From: Halanaerobiales bacterium
GTDB taxonomy: Bacteria > Bacillota_F > Halanaerobiia > Halanaerobiales > DTU029
Length of the DNA stretch: 23,422 nt
Assembly: GCA_016278415.1 (NCBI GenBank)
Contig: JADQBV010000045.1
Coordinates: 1-23,422 of the forward strand
Direction: 5' to 3'
Made by a program: the position numbers and the translations under genes. The notes under the pieces were generated by a model. The model worked only from the letters and a program-made list of their open reading frames with translations. It had not been told where the DNA came from and ran no database searches. Numbering within the stretch: position 1 is the stretch's first letter; every line of letters starts with the position of its first letter. Of the stretch, positions 1 through 6,969 are shown piece by piece.

Positions 1-814
1 TTTTGTGGAATATTATGCTTGACTTTTAGAAAGTTTATTTATGCAAAGCTAGTGAGATATAATAAAAAATATATCACCCCTTTTTTAAAAATTGAACCAA
101 CTCGGCTAAATTATCTATTATGTATCAGGGCTTATAGCCCATGACCCCCACTAATACTGATCTTGCGGTCAAACATAACTTCTTACCAAGCGAAACCATA
201 GACCTTTTGGTAACTACAATTTTCTTATTTGCTACAGCCACCAAAATCGAGATAGAGGGAATATTTATACCTTTCTTCGAATTTTTTAAAGAATACTTCG
301 TTATACCTACTGCCCAGTGTGGGTTCTTAGGCGATAATTATTACTGCTTAGACGAGCTTATTCAAAATTAAAGTAAATTTAATAGTAGTATTCTATAAGG
401 ATATTTGAAATCCTTTGAAAAATTTAAAAATAATTATTTTCTAATAATTACACACTCCTAAAACATGGCAAGAGATGGAGAAGGTACCAGGAATCTAGCT
501 AGGATCATTATTGGAGATAGGAATAATCCACTGGAACATTTTTGCGAAAAATAAAAAAATACCCTTTACGCAAAAACCTGCCTAAATATTACAAGAACAT
601 GATTAAAATATATTTTGACACAAGCAGCTAATTTTGATAAAGTTAAATTTAAAGATAATTCACTAGAATATAATGTGATAAATAATTTTATTTTTAAGAA
701 GGGAGTGAATTGAATATTACATATATGATCCTGGAGGATTACTTTCTAGAGATAATCTAATTTATGAAGACTTATTTAGCATAATTAATTATATGTTGAT
801 AAGGAGAAAAAACT
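1..814. other. Left-end stretch without a convincing gene
   Basis: No protein family is recognisable in this stretch on either strand. One open frame of 76 codons (141-371) starts directly after a small inverted repeat (GGGCT-TAT-AGCCC, 128-140), has no Shine-Dalgarno site and resembles nothing I know. The opposite strand over the same bases gives equally long but interrupted reading, so decayed coding DNA is possible. A 29-codon frame at 465-554 also lacks a ribosome site. The last 200 bases are very AT-rich and probably form the upstream region of rpoN, with a candidate promoter at 615-643. Confidence 0.5.
615..643 (+). promoter_or_regulatory. Candidate vegetative promoter for rpoN
   Basis: A perfect TTGACA (615-620) is followed by a 17-base spacer and TAAAGT (638-643, 4 of 6 matches to TATAAT). 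It lies about 170 bases upstream of the rpoN start. A TATAAT at 669-674 is an alternative -10 box but lacks a matching -35. In DNA this AT-rich, chance matches are common, so this is only a candidate. Confidence 0.35.
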
Positions 815-2110
815 ATGAATTTAGAATTCATTCTTAATGTCAAGCAGAAGCAGACACTTGTAATGACTCCTCAACTTAATATGGCTATAAAGCTACTAGG
901 CTATTCTACTTTAGAGGTTGATCAGTATATTCGTGAAATGGTTAAAGAAAATCCTTTGTTAGAAATGATTGATAAGCAATATGAATATAGAGAACAAGAT
1001 AAATTTGAAGAAAGTGGCAATTCATTTAATTACGAAAGTTTTATATCGAGGGAATTAAGTCTCTATGATTATCTTGAAAGTCAGTTATATCAGATTTTAA
1101 GCAAAGATGAATTAAATATTGGAAGATATATTATTGGTAACCTTGATGATAGAGGATTTTTAACTATGACAGCAAAGGAAATTACAGAATTGTTTAAAAT
1201 TAATGAAAATAATATCAAGAGGATTATTAATAAAATTCAACAACTTGAGCCACCGGGCATCTCCGCGTCAGGATATAAAGAAGCTTTGCTTATTCAATTA
1301 CAATTATTAGATAATGATACTGAACTTGAACAAAAAATAGTAAATAATTATATAGCTGATGTTGCAGAAGATAATTATGATAAAATCTCAAATGTTCTTA
1401 ATGTTGAGTTGTACCTTGTAAAAAGGGCAGTAAAATTGATCAAATCTTTAAATCCATATCCTGCTGCTGGTTTTTATCAAGGTAATGATATAGATTATAT
1501 TATTCCAGATCTAATTGTAATTGAAAGAGAGGGCCAGTATCTTTTACAGACTAATAATTTATTACCTAAATTAAATATAAATCAAGATTATTATCATTTA
1601 TTAAGAAAAAGTGAAGATAATGATAGTATAGATTATTTAAATAAGAAATATAAAGAAGCAAATTGGTTAATGAAAAGTATAAAGCAGCGTCAAGAAAATA
1701 TATATAATATTGCCAAAGTAATTGTTAAAGAACAGAAAGATTTTTTAAGCAAAGGTATAAAGAATTTATATTCAATGACTATGACTGAAACAGCTGAAAA
1801 GCTAGGCCTTAATGAATCTACAGTGAGTAGGGCAAGTTCTGAAAAATATATTCAGACACCATGGGGTTTATTTGAGTTAAAATTTTTCTTTAGTCCGGGG
1901 ATTGGGAAAATTTCATCACATAGTATAAAAGCATATGTCACAGAATTTATTAGCGAAGAAAATCCAGAATCTCCATTGAGTGATAGGCAAATAGCCGAAT
2001 TGTTTGTTCAAAATTTAAATTTAGAAATTTCACGCAGAACTGTAGCAAAATATAGGTCTAAACTTGGTTTTCTATCATCACAGAGAAGAAGACGAAAAAT
2101 TAATATATAA
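815..2110 (+). CDS. rpoN: RNA polymerase sigma-54 factor
   Basis: This is the alternative sigma factor that directs RNA polymerase to -24/-12 promoters, which are then opened by an ATP-driven activator. The 431 residues show the family layout. Residues 1-50 are the activator-responsive region I, with the typical MTPQLNMAIKLL stretch and ENPLLE. A core-binding domain follows to about residue 270. A helix-turn-helix lies near 322-340 (NESTVSRA), followed by the family's QTPWGLFELKFFF stretch. The RpoN box is SRRTVAKYR at about 406-414, against the usual ARRTVAKYR. It is somewhat shorter than the E. coli protein (477 aa), as is common in Firmicutes. The start is set by AAGGAG at 801-806, eight bases before the ATG. 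Its direct neighbour is a sigma-54 activator, and a strong sigma-54 promoter lies just beyond, so it probably serves this locus at least. Confidence 0.96.
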   Translation: MNLEFILNVKQKQTLVMTPQLNMAIKLLGYSTLEVDQYIREMVKENPLLEMIDKQYEYREQDKFEESGNSFNYESFISRELSLYDYLESQLYQILSKDELNIGRYIIGNLDDRGFLTMTAKEITELFKINENNIKRIINKIQQLEPPGISASGYKEALLIQLQLLDNDTELEQKIVNNYIADVAEDNYDKISNVLNVELYLVKRAVKLIKSLNPYPAAGFYQGNDIDYIIPDLIVIEREGQYLLQTNNLLPKLNINQDYYHLLRKSEDNDSIDYLNKKYKEANWLMKSIKQRQENIYNIAKVIVKEQKDFLSKGIKNLYSMTMTETAEKLGLNESTVSRASSEKYIQTPWGLFELKFFFSPGIGKISSHSIKAYVTEFISEENPESPLSDRQIAELFVQNLNLEISRRTVAKYRSKLGFLSSQRRRRKINI

Positions 2111-2281
2111 TGGAATAAGAAGGTGATTACAGATGTAGTATCCTTTAGTTAATAATAACTATAAAAAATATAATATTAAAAATTTATTCTGATAATATTG
2201 ATTATTGAGGTCATTTATAACATTTAAATATTCAGAGATAAAGTTAATAAAAAATAAGATGATCATATAGGAGTGTTAAAA

Positions 2282-4198
2282 TTGGATTATTCAATAGCTT
2301 TTATCTCCCCATACAAAAAATTAGCCGATCTTTTCATAGAATTAGACAGTGATAAAAAAGTTCATATAGAAATTGGAGACATGGATATAGGTATTCAGAA
2401 GGCTCTTGAACTAGAAGAAAAGGGTTATGATGTAATTATAAGTAGAGGTGGAACTTCAATTGCCATAGAAAAGATAATAGACCTTCCTGTTGTAGATGTT
2501 CCCATAAGTGGTCTTGATATTATTAGGGCTTTACATTATATCAAGGGCGAAAATCATAAAATTGCTTTAGTAGGCTTTGAAGCATTTACTCATGGTATTG
2601 AAGGAATTGGAGAAATAATGGGGCTAGATCTCCGAATATTTACACTAAAGGAAGAGTGGTATGAAAATACTACAAAAATTAAAAATGCAATTCAGGAAGT
2701 TAAAGCACAGGGGTATAAATTTGTCGTTGGTGATAATATTTCAGTTATTATAGCAAAAGAATTGGGACTAAAAACTTCTTTAATTAGATCGGGTAAAGAG
2801 AGTTTACAGTTTGCATTGATAGAAGCTGAAAATATTGCCAGAGCAAGACGGAAAGAAATGAAAAAAACTAAAAGAATAAAAAGTATTATCAATTCTGCTC
2901 ATGAAGGAATTATTAGTATTAATAAAGATGGTGTAATAGATATATTTAATCCAGGAGCTGAGATTCTTTTTAATGAAAAAAGTTATGATGTAATTGGTCA
3001 GAATATTAATAAGGTATTACCTGAACTTAATTTTCAAAAAATATTAAAAACTGGTAATAATGTAACAAAAGAAATTTGGACTGTGGATAGTACCAAAATA
3101 GCAGCTAATATTACACCTGTTAAAGTAGGAAAGGAGTTTGTTGGAGTAGTTGCTACTTTTCAGGGAATATCAGGAATTCAAAAGATGGAACAGAAGATTA
3201 GAAAGGAATTATACTTAAAAGGCTATGTTGCAGAAAATACTTTCGATAATATAATTGGACAGTCTAAAACAATTAAGCAAACTATTGCTGAGGCCAGGGA
3301 TTACGCTCGAATAGATTCTCCTCTGTTAATTTTTGGGGAAACAGGGACCGGGAAAGAACTCTTTGCCCAGGCAGTTCACAATGCTAGTGCACGTACTACT
3401 AAACCCTTTGTAGCTTTTAATTGTGCAGCTATTCCAGAAAATTTGCTTGAAAGTGAACTATTTGGTTATGTGGAAGGGGCATTTACTGGAGCTTCCAAGG
3501 GAAAAGCAGGTCTTTTTGAACAGGCTCATGGAGGGACGATTTTTTTAGATGAAATCGGCGAAATATCTCGTAATATACAAGTTCGACTTTTACGAGTATT
3601 GCAAGAAAGGAAGGTAAGAAGACTGGGTGATGATAAAATTACACCAGTTAATATCAGGATTATTGTGGCAACAAATAAAGATCTATATAAATTGGTGAGG
3701 GAAGGGAATTATAGAGAGGACCTTTTTTATAGAGTTAATGTGTTAAATTTAAAGATACCACCTTTGAGGGATAGAAAGGATGATATACCACTTTTGGTAA
3801 ATTACTTTATTAAGCAATTCAATTCCAGGTTAAAAAAGATAATAAATTTTCCTGCACAGAAAATTTTAGAGACGCTAATGAATTATAGTTGGCCTGGAAA
3901 TGTCCGGCAACTAGAAAATACTATAGAACGCATTGTGGCCAGGACGAATGGAGAAGATATTTCAAAAAGATTAGTAGAAGAAACTATTAATTCAATAGAT
4001 GTCAATATTAAAAAAGATATAAATAAAAATAATCAGATTGATTCTAATATATTAAGTATTCCATTAAGTAGCACTCTCTCTGATATTGAAAAAATTGTTA
4101 TAGAACAGGTTGTAGAGGCAGAGAATGGTAATAAAACGGCTGCAGCTAGAAGATTAGGTATAGGACGAACTACTTTATGGCGTAAACTTGATCAATGA
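2282..4198 (+). CDS. Sigma-54-dependent activator with PrpR-type sensor domain
   Basis: This is an enhancer-binding protein that would open the sigma-54 promoter downstream when its ligand is present. The order is a PrpR_N-type sensor domain (about residues 1-180), a PAS-like domain (about 200-300), an AAA+ sigma-54 interaction domain (about 325-555) and a Fis-type helix-turn-helix at the C-terminus (NKTAAARRLGIGRTTLWRK). Walker A is GETGTGKE near residue 352, the sigma-54-contacting loop GAFTGA lies near 399, and Walker B is the FLDEIGE stretch. The frame is open from a GTG at 2273, but that GTG overlaps the ribosome site TAGGAG (2268-2273). The TTG at 2282, eight bases downstream of it, is the better start and gives 638 residues. 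PrpR_N domains sense small acids or their derivatives in known members. The adjacent acid-sugar kinase and PdxA2 suggest a tetronate or its phosphate here; that is inference. Confidence 0.93.
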   Translation: MDYSIAFISPYKKLADLFIELDSDKKVHIEIGDMDIGIQKALELEEKGYDVIISRGGTSIAIEKIIDLPVVDVPISGLDIIRALHYIKGENHKIALVGFEAFTHGIEGIGEIMGLDLRIFTLKEEWYENTTKIKNAIQEVKAQGYKFVVGDNISVIIAKELGLKTSLIRSGKESLQFALIEAENIARARRKEMKKTKRIKSIINSAHEGIISINKDGVIDIFNPGAEILFNEKSYDVIGQNINKVLPELNFQKILKTGNNVTKEIWTVDSTKIAANITPVKVGKEFVGVVATFQGISGIQKMEQKIRKELYLKGYVAENTFDNIIGQSKTIKQTIAEARDYARIDSPLLIFGETGTGKELFAQAVHNASARTTKPFVAFNCAAIPENLLESELFGYVEGAFTGASKGKAGLFEQAHGGTIFLDEIGEISRNIQVRLLRVLQERKVRRLGDDKITPVNIRIIVATNKDLYKLVREGNYREDLFYRVNVLNLKIPPLRDRKDDIPLLVNYFIKQFNSRLKKIINFPAQKILETLMNYSWPGNVRQLENTIERIVARTNGEDISKRLVEETINSIDVNIKKDINKNNQIDSNILSIPLSSTLSDIEKIVIEQVVEAENGNKTAAARRLGIGRTTLWRKLDQ

Positions 4199-4246
4199 GA
4201 ATTCATCATGTAGACATTGCTTCGAAATGAACCACTGATTTAATAA

Positions 4247-4273
4247 GAAACGATGCTCGTTTCGATGTGAAAC
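4247..4273. promoter_or_regulatory. Candidate upstream activator (enhancer) site
   Basis: GAAACGA-TGC-TCGTTTC (4247-4263) is a perfect inverted repeat with 7-base arms. Its right arm overlaps a second inverted repeat, GTTTC-GATGT-GAAAC (4259-4273), so three GAAAC half-sites alternate in orientation. The centre lies about 245 bases before the predicted transcription start, within the range known for enhancers of sigma-54 activators. A Fis-type helix-turn-helix dimer would suit such dyads. The assignment to the adjacent activator is inference from position. Confidence 0.55.
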
Positions 4274-4439
4274 ATGTGTAGTTTTCCAGGAGGATTTATT
4301 TTTTTACCATCTATTATTTATTTTTAAAATTTTATAATAAAGCGAAAAAAATAATAATTTAAATTTATAAAAATCTTTTTAATATGAAACAAAAAGTAGT
4401 TTTTTGTACTAAAAGTGTTTACATATGAAAAGAAAATTT

Positions 4440-4467
4440 AATTCCCGCTTTTTGTGGGAATTTTTTT
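4440..4467 (+). terminator. Intrinsic terminator after the regulator gene
   Basis: AATTCCCGC pairs with GTGGGAATT (nine pairs including one G-U) around a five-T loop at 4449-4453 and is followed by a T run to 4467. It ends transcripts coming from rpoN and the regulator just before the sigma-54 promoter, so the operon downstream is insulated from read-through. Confidence 0.8.
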
Positions 4468-4473
4468 ATATTG

Positions 4474-4490
4474 TTGGCATAGATTATGCA
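4474..4490 (+). promoter_or_regulatory. Sigma-54 (-24/-12) promoter of the catabolic operon
   Basis: TTGGCATAGATTATGCA matches the sigma-54 consensus YTGGCAC-N5-TTGCW closely, with the invariant GG at 4476-4477 and GC at 4488-4489 at the exact required spacing. The predicted start of transcription is near 4501, about 73 bases before the first gene's likely ATG at 4574. No other site in the window's intergenic gaps fits this spacing. rpoN and a sigma-54 activator lie directly upstream, which makes the assignment strong. Confidence 0.88.
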
Positions 4491-4573
4491 TCTTATATAA
4501 GTGAGTACAGATTTTTTGGTTTTCAATTAATGAAATTTAAAAAAATATTAATAATTAATCCAGGGTGAAAATT

Positions 4574-5887
4574 ATGATGATTATAATTGCAGATGATTTA
4601 ACAGGCGCCAATGATTCAGGAGTACAATTATCAAAACAGGGTATTAAGACACTAGTTCACATTGACCCATTAAACTGGGAAAATTATGGGAATAACATCT
4701 TATCTCAAGATGATGTATTGGTAATTGATACTGAAACGAGGGACTTAAATGCACAGCAGGCTGCTGATGCTATTGGCAAAATAGTAAAGAAGTTGAAGTT
4801 AAGTAATAAAAAAAATGAAATCTATTATAAAAAAATTGATTCAACACTTAGAGGTAACATCGGACAAGAAGTAGAGATATTAATGGATTTATTAGATAAG
4901 GATTTATGTATTTTGACGCCTAGTTTTCCGCAAACCAATCGAATAACAGTAGGGGGCTATCTCCTAGTAAATAATCTACCTCTAGGATTAAGTCAGTATT
5001 ATGAAGGAGAATTAAAAGCATGGCAGGGAACTTATATCCCTTTTCTAATTCAACAGCAGACAAATTTACCGGTAGGTTTAGTTGAATTAAAAGATGTTAT
5101 GAAAGGGGAAAAAGCAATAGTTGAACGTATTGAGGAGTTAAAAGAACTGGGGAAGAGGATTATTATATTTGATGCAGTAGTAGACATGCAATTGAGAGAT
5201 ATAGTTAAAAGTGTAGAAAAGATAAAAAGTTCTATTTTATATTGCGGTTCTGCTGGACTTGTTAATCATTTCTCGGTTTCGGAATCCAGGGGTTTTAAAA
5301 ATAGTTACACACCTTATAAACATAATAGTCCTTTATTAATGATTATTGGTAGTAGAAACAAAGGGATGACGGCACAAATAGATTACTTATCTAAAAAAAT
5401 CATGGTTTCTCATTTAGAGATAGATATAGCAAAAATATTAACGGATAAAACTTCTCTTGAAAAATATACTAAAAAAGCCTTAGTGTTATTAGAGAATAAA
5501 GTTCATCTTCTCATATATATTGATTCTGGAATTAATCAGCAGAGGAGTGTTAATAAGATATTAAAAAAAATGGGATTATCATTCAGAAATTTAGAGGAGA
5601 TTATCAGGGATTTCCTTGCTAAACTTACTTCTAATATATTAAAGGAAACTGATATAAGTAATTTATTTATGACTGGTGGTGATACCGCTACTGGAATTTG
5701 TAAAGAACTTAACATCAATAGTTTATTAATAGAGAAAGAGATTTTACCTGGTATACCTCTTAGCTCTCCTGGTAATAAAAAGAATAATGATTTGAGAATA
5801 GTAACTAAAGCAGGCGGGTTTGGTAAGGAAGACACTTTATATCAAATAGTAGCAAAATCAGCCACTAAAGGAGGTGAAGGTTTATAG
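4574..5887 (+). CDS. Four-carbon acid sugar kinase (DUF1537 family)
   Basis: Members of this family use ATP to phosphorylate tetronates such as D-threonate or D-erythronate at the 4-hydroxyl. The N-terminal substrate domain begins with the typical IIADDLTGAND segment. The C-terminal nucleotide domain carries TGGDTATGI and, near the end, VTKAGGFG, both family hallmarks. Length (438 residues) is normal. The frame is open from a GTG at 4565, but AGGGTG at 4562-4567 acts as the ribosome site for the ATG at 4574, which also gives the usual short N-terminus. It is the first gene after the sigma-54 promoter and is followed after two bases by the PdxA2-type dehydrogenase, its known pathway partner. 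Which tetronate (or related acid) it uses cannot be read from the sequence. Confidence 0.93.
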   Translation: MMIIIADDLTGANDSGVQLSKQGIKTLVHIDPLNWENYGNNILSQDDVLVIDTETRDLNAQQAADAIGKIVKKLKLSNKKNEIYYKKIDSTLRGNIGQEVEILMDLLDKDLCILTPSFPQTNRITVGGYLLVNNLPLGLSQYYEGELKAWQGTYIPFLIQQQTNLPVGLVELKDVMKGEKAIVERIEELKELGKRIIIFDAVVDMQLRDIVKSVEKIKSSILYCGSAGLVNHFSVSESRGFKNSYTPYKHNSPLLMIIGSRNKGMTAQIDYLSKKIMVSHLEIDIAKILTDKTSLEKYTKKALVLLENKVHLLIYIDSGINQQRSVNKILKKMGLSFRNLEEIIRDFLAKLTSNILKETDISNLFMTGGDTATGICKELNINSLLIEKEILPGIPLSSPGNKKNNDLRIVTKAGGFGKEDTLYQIVAKSATKGGEGL

Positions 5888-5889
5888 AT

Positions 5890-6924
5890 ATGAAGAAACC
5901 AATTATTGCTATAACAATGGGAGACCCGGCAGGTATTGGAGGTGAAATTGCTGTCAAAGCACTGGCTAATAAAGAATTATATCGGAAAGTAATTCCGTTT
6001 GTAATTGGCAGTCGTGTGGTTATAGAAGATGCAATTCACTTCATTCCTTCCACTTTGAAATTGAATATTATAGATAAACCTGAGGATGCTAAAGGACAGT
6101 ATGGCCATATAAATTTACTTAATCTTGATAATATTGGAATACATGATTTTAAATATGGTGAGGTTAGTGCAGTTACAGGTAAGGCTTCAGTAGAATATAT
6201 TTTTAAGGCTATTGAATTAGCATTAAGTAAGCAGGTAGATGCAGTAGTAACAGGGCCAATAAATAAGGAATCTATTAATAAAGCGGGATATAAATATTCT
6301 GGACATACAGAAATGTTTGCTGAAAAAACACATGCTAGAGACTATGCTATGATGCTGAGTAGTAAAGATATGAAAGTAATTCATGTTTCTACACACGTTT
6401 CTTTACGCCAGGCCTGTGATTTAGTCAAAAAGGATAGAGTCTTACAGGTTATAAATTTAGCTTATCAGACATTAATTGATCTTGGTAATTCAATGCCGAA
6501 AATTGCTGTAGCTGGTTTAAATCCTCATTCCGGTGAAAATGGTCTTTTTGGTAGGGAAGAGCTTGAAGAAATCATACCAGCTATTAAAGAAGCTCAGTGT
6601 ACTGACATAAATGTTGAAGGGCCTATTCCACCAGATACAATTTTTAGCAAAGTACAGGGAGGAATGTATGATATTGCAGTTGTAATGTATCATGATCAGG
6701 GACATATTCCTATGAAAGTGACAGGTTTTAAGTTTAATAAGGAAACAGATAAGTTATCCTCTTTCAGTGGAGTTAATACAACTGTTGGACTCCCGATTAT
6801 TAGAACATCGGTTGACCATGGAGTGGCTTTTGATAAGTCTGGTGAAGGGAGGGCTAATGCTAAGAGCCTTATAGAAGCGGTTAATTTGGCAGTGGAATTT
6901 GTCGTAAACAAAAGAAAAAAATGA
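5890..6924 (+). CDS. pdxA2: PdxA2-type 4-phosphotetronate dehydrogenase
   Basis: This belongs to the 4-hydroxythreonine-4-phosphate dehydrogenase family, NAD- and metal-dependent enzymes. PdxA2 members oxidise 4-phospho-D-threonate or -erythronate at C3; the product loses CO2 to give dihydroxyacetone phosphate. The metal-binding histidines are in place: H169 (STHVSLRQ), H213 (NPHSGE) and H268 (YHDQGH), with the substrate-contacting GHTE at 138-141. The start MKKPIIAITMGDPAGIGGE is the canonical N-terminus, and 344 residues is full length. The ribosome site GGAGGTG lies inside the end of the kinase gene (about 5870-5876), so the two are probably translated together. Pairing with a DUF1537 kinase points to sugar-acid breakdown rather than vitamin B6 synthesis. 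Confidence 0.92.
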   Translation: MKKPIIAITMGDPAGIGGEIAVKALANKELYRKVIPFVIGSRVVIEDAIHFIPSTLKLNIIDKPEDAKGQYGHINLLNLDNIGIHDFKYGEVSAVTGKASVEYIFKAIELALSKQVDAVVTGPINKESINKAGYKYSGHTEMFAEKTHARDYAMMLSSKDMKVIHVSTHVSLRQACDLVKKDRVLQVINLAYQTLIDLGNSMPKIAVAGLNPHSGENGLFGREELEEIIPAIKEAQCTDINVEGPIPPDTIFSKVQGGMYDIAVVMYHDQGHIPMKVTGFKFNKETDKLSSFSGVNTTVGLPIIRTSVDHGVAFDKSGEGRANAKSLIEAVNLAVEFVVNKRKK

Positions 6925-6969
6925 AATGATATCTAGTTTATAAAGTTTATATTAAGGAGAGATTGAAAA

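Larger units (their letters stand above)
4199..4564. other. Control region between regulator and catabolic operon
   Basis: This 366-base gap has no open reading frame worth calling. From left to right it holds inverted repeats suited to activator binding (4247-4273), an orphan strong ribosome-site-like CCAGGAGG (4286-4293) with no usable start codon behind it, about 130 bases of A/T tracts, an intrinsic terminator (4440-4467) and a -24/-12 promoter (4474-4490). This is the usual order for a sigma-54 operon: distant enhancer, bendable DNA, promoter. Confidence 0.7.

Noticed and set aside
141..371. 76-codon open frame on the + strand
   Set aside because: No ribosome site, the start directly follows a small hairpin, no family resemblance, and the composition does not look coding.
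532..546. TGGAACATTTTTGC, a sigma-54-promoter-like string upstream of rpoN
   Set aside because: The GG to GC distance is one base short of the strict -24/-12 spacing and the -24 element is poor.
465..554. 29-codon frame (starting MARDGEGTRN) on the + strand
   Set aside because: No Shine-Dalgarno site before the ATG and no recognisable similarity.
710..760. Possible 16-codon leader peptide with TTG start upstream of rpoN
   Set aside because: The spacing to GGGAG is only four bases, the start codon is weak, and there are no regulatory codon runs or attenuator structure.
4382..4410. ACAAAAA-GTAGT-TTTTTGT inverted repeat
   Set aside because: An all A/T stem in an A/T-tract region; too weak for a terminator, and the GC-containing hairpin at 4440-4467 does that job better.
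4565..4573. GTG start for the DUF1537 kinase
   Set aside because: This GTG is part of the ribosome site for the ATG at 4574, and the extra residues are not typical of the family.
5890..6924. PdxA as a vitamin B6 synthesis enzyme
   Set aside because: It directly follows a DUF1537 kinase under a catabolic promoter, the known setting of PdxA2; no other B6 gene is nearby.
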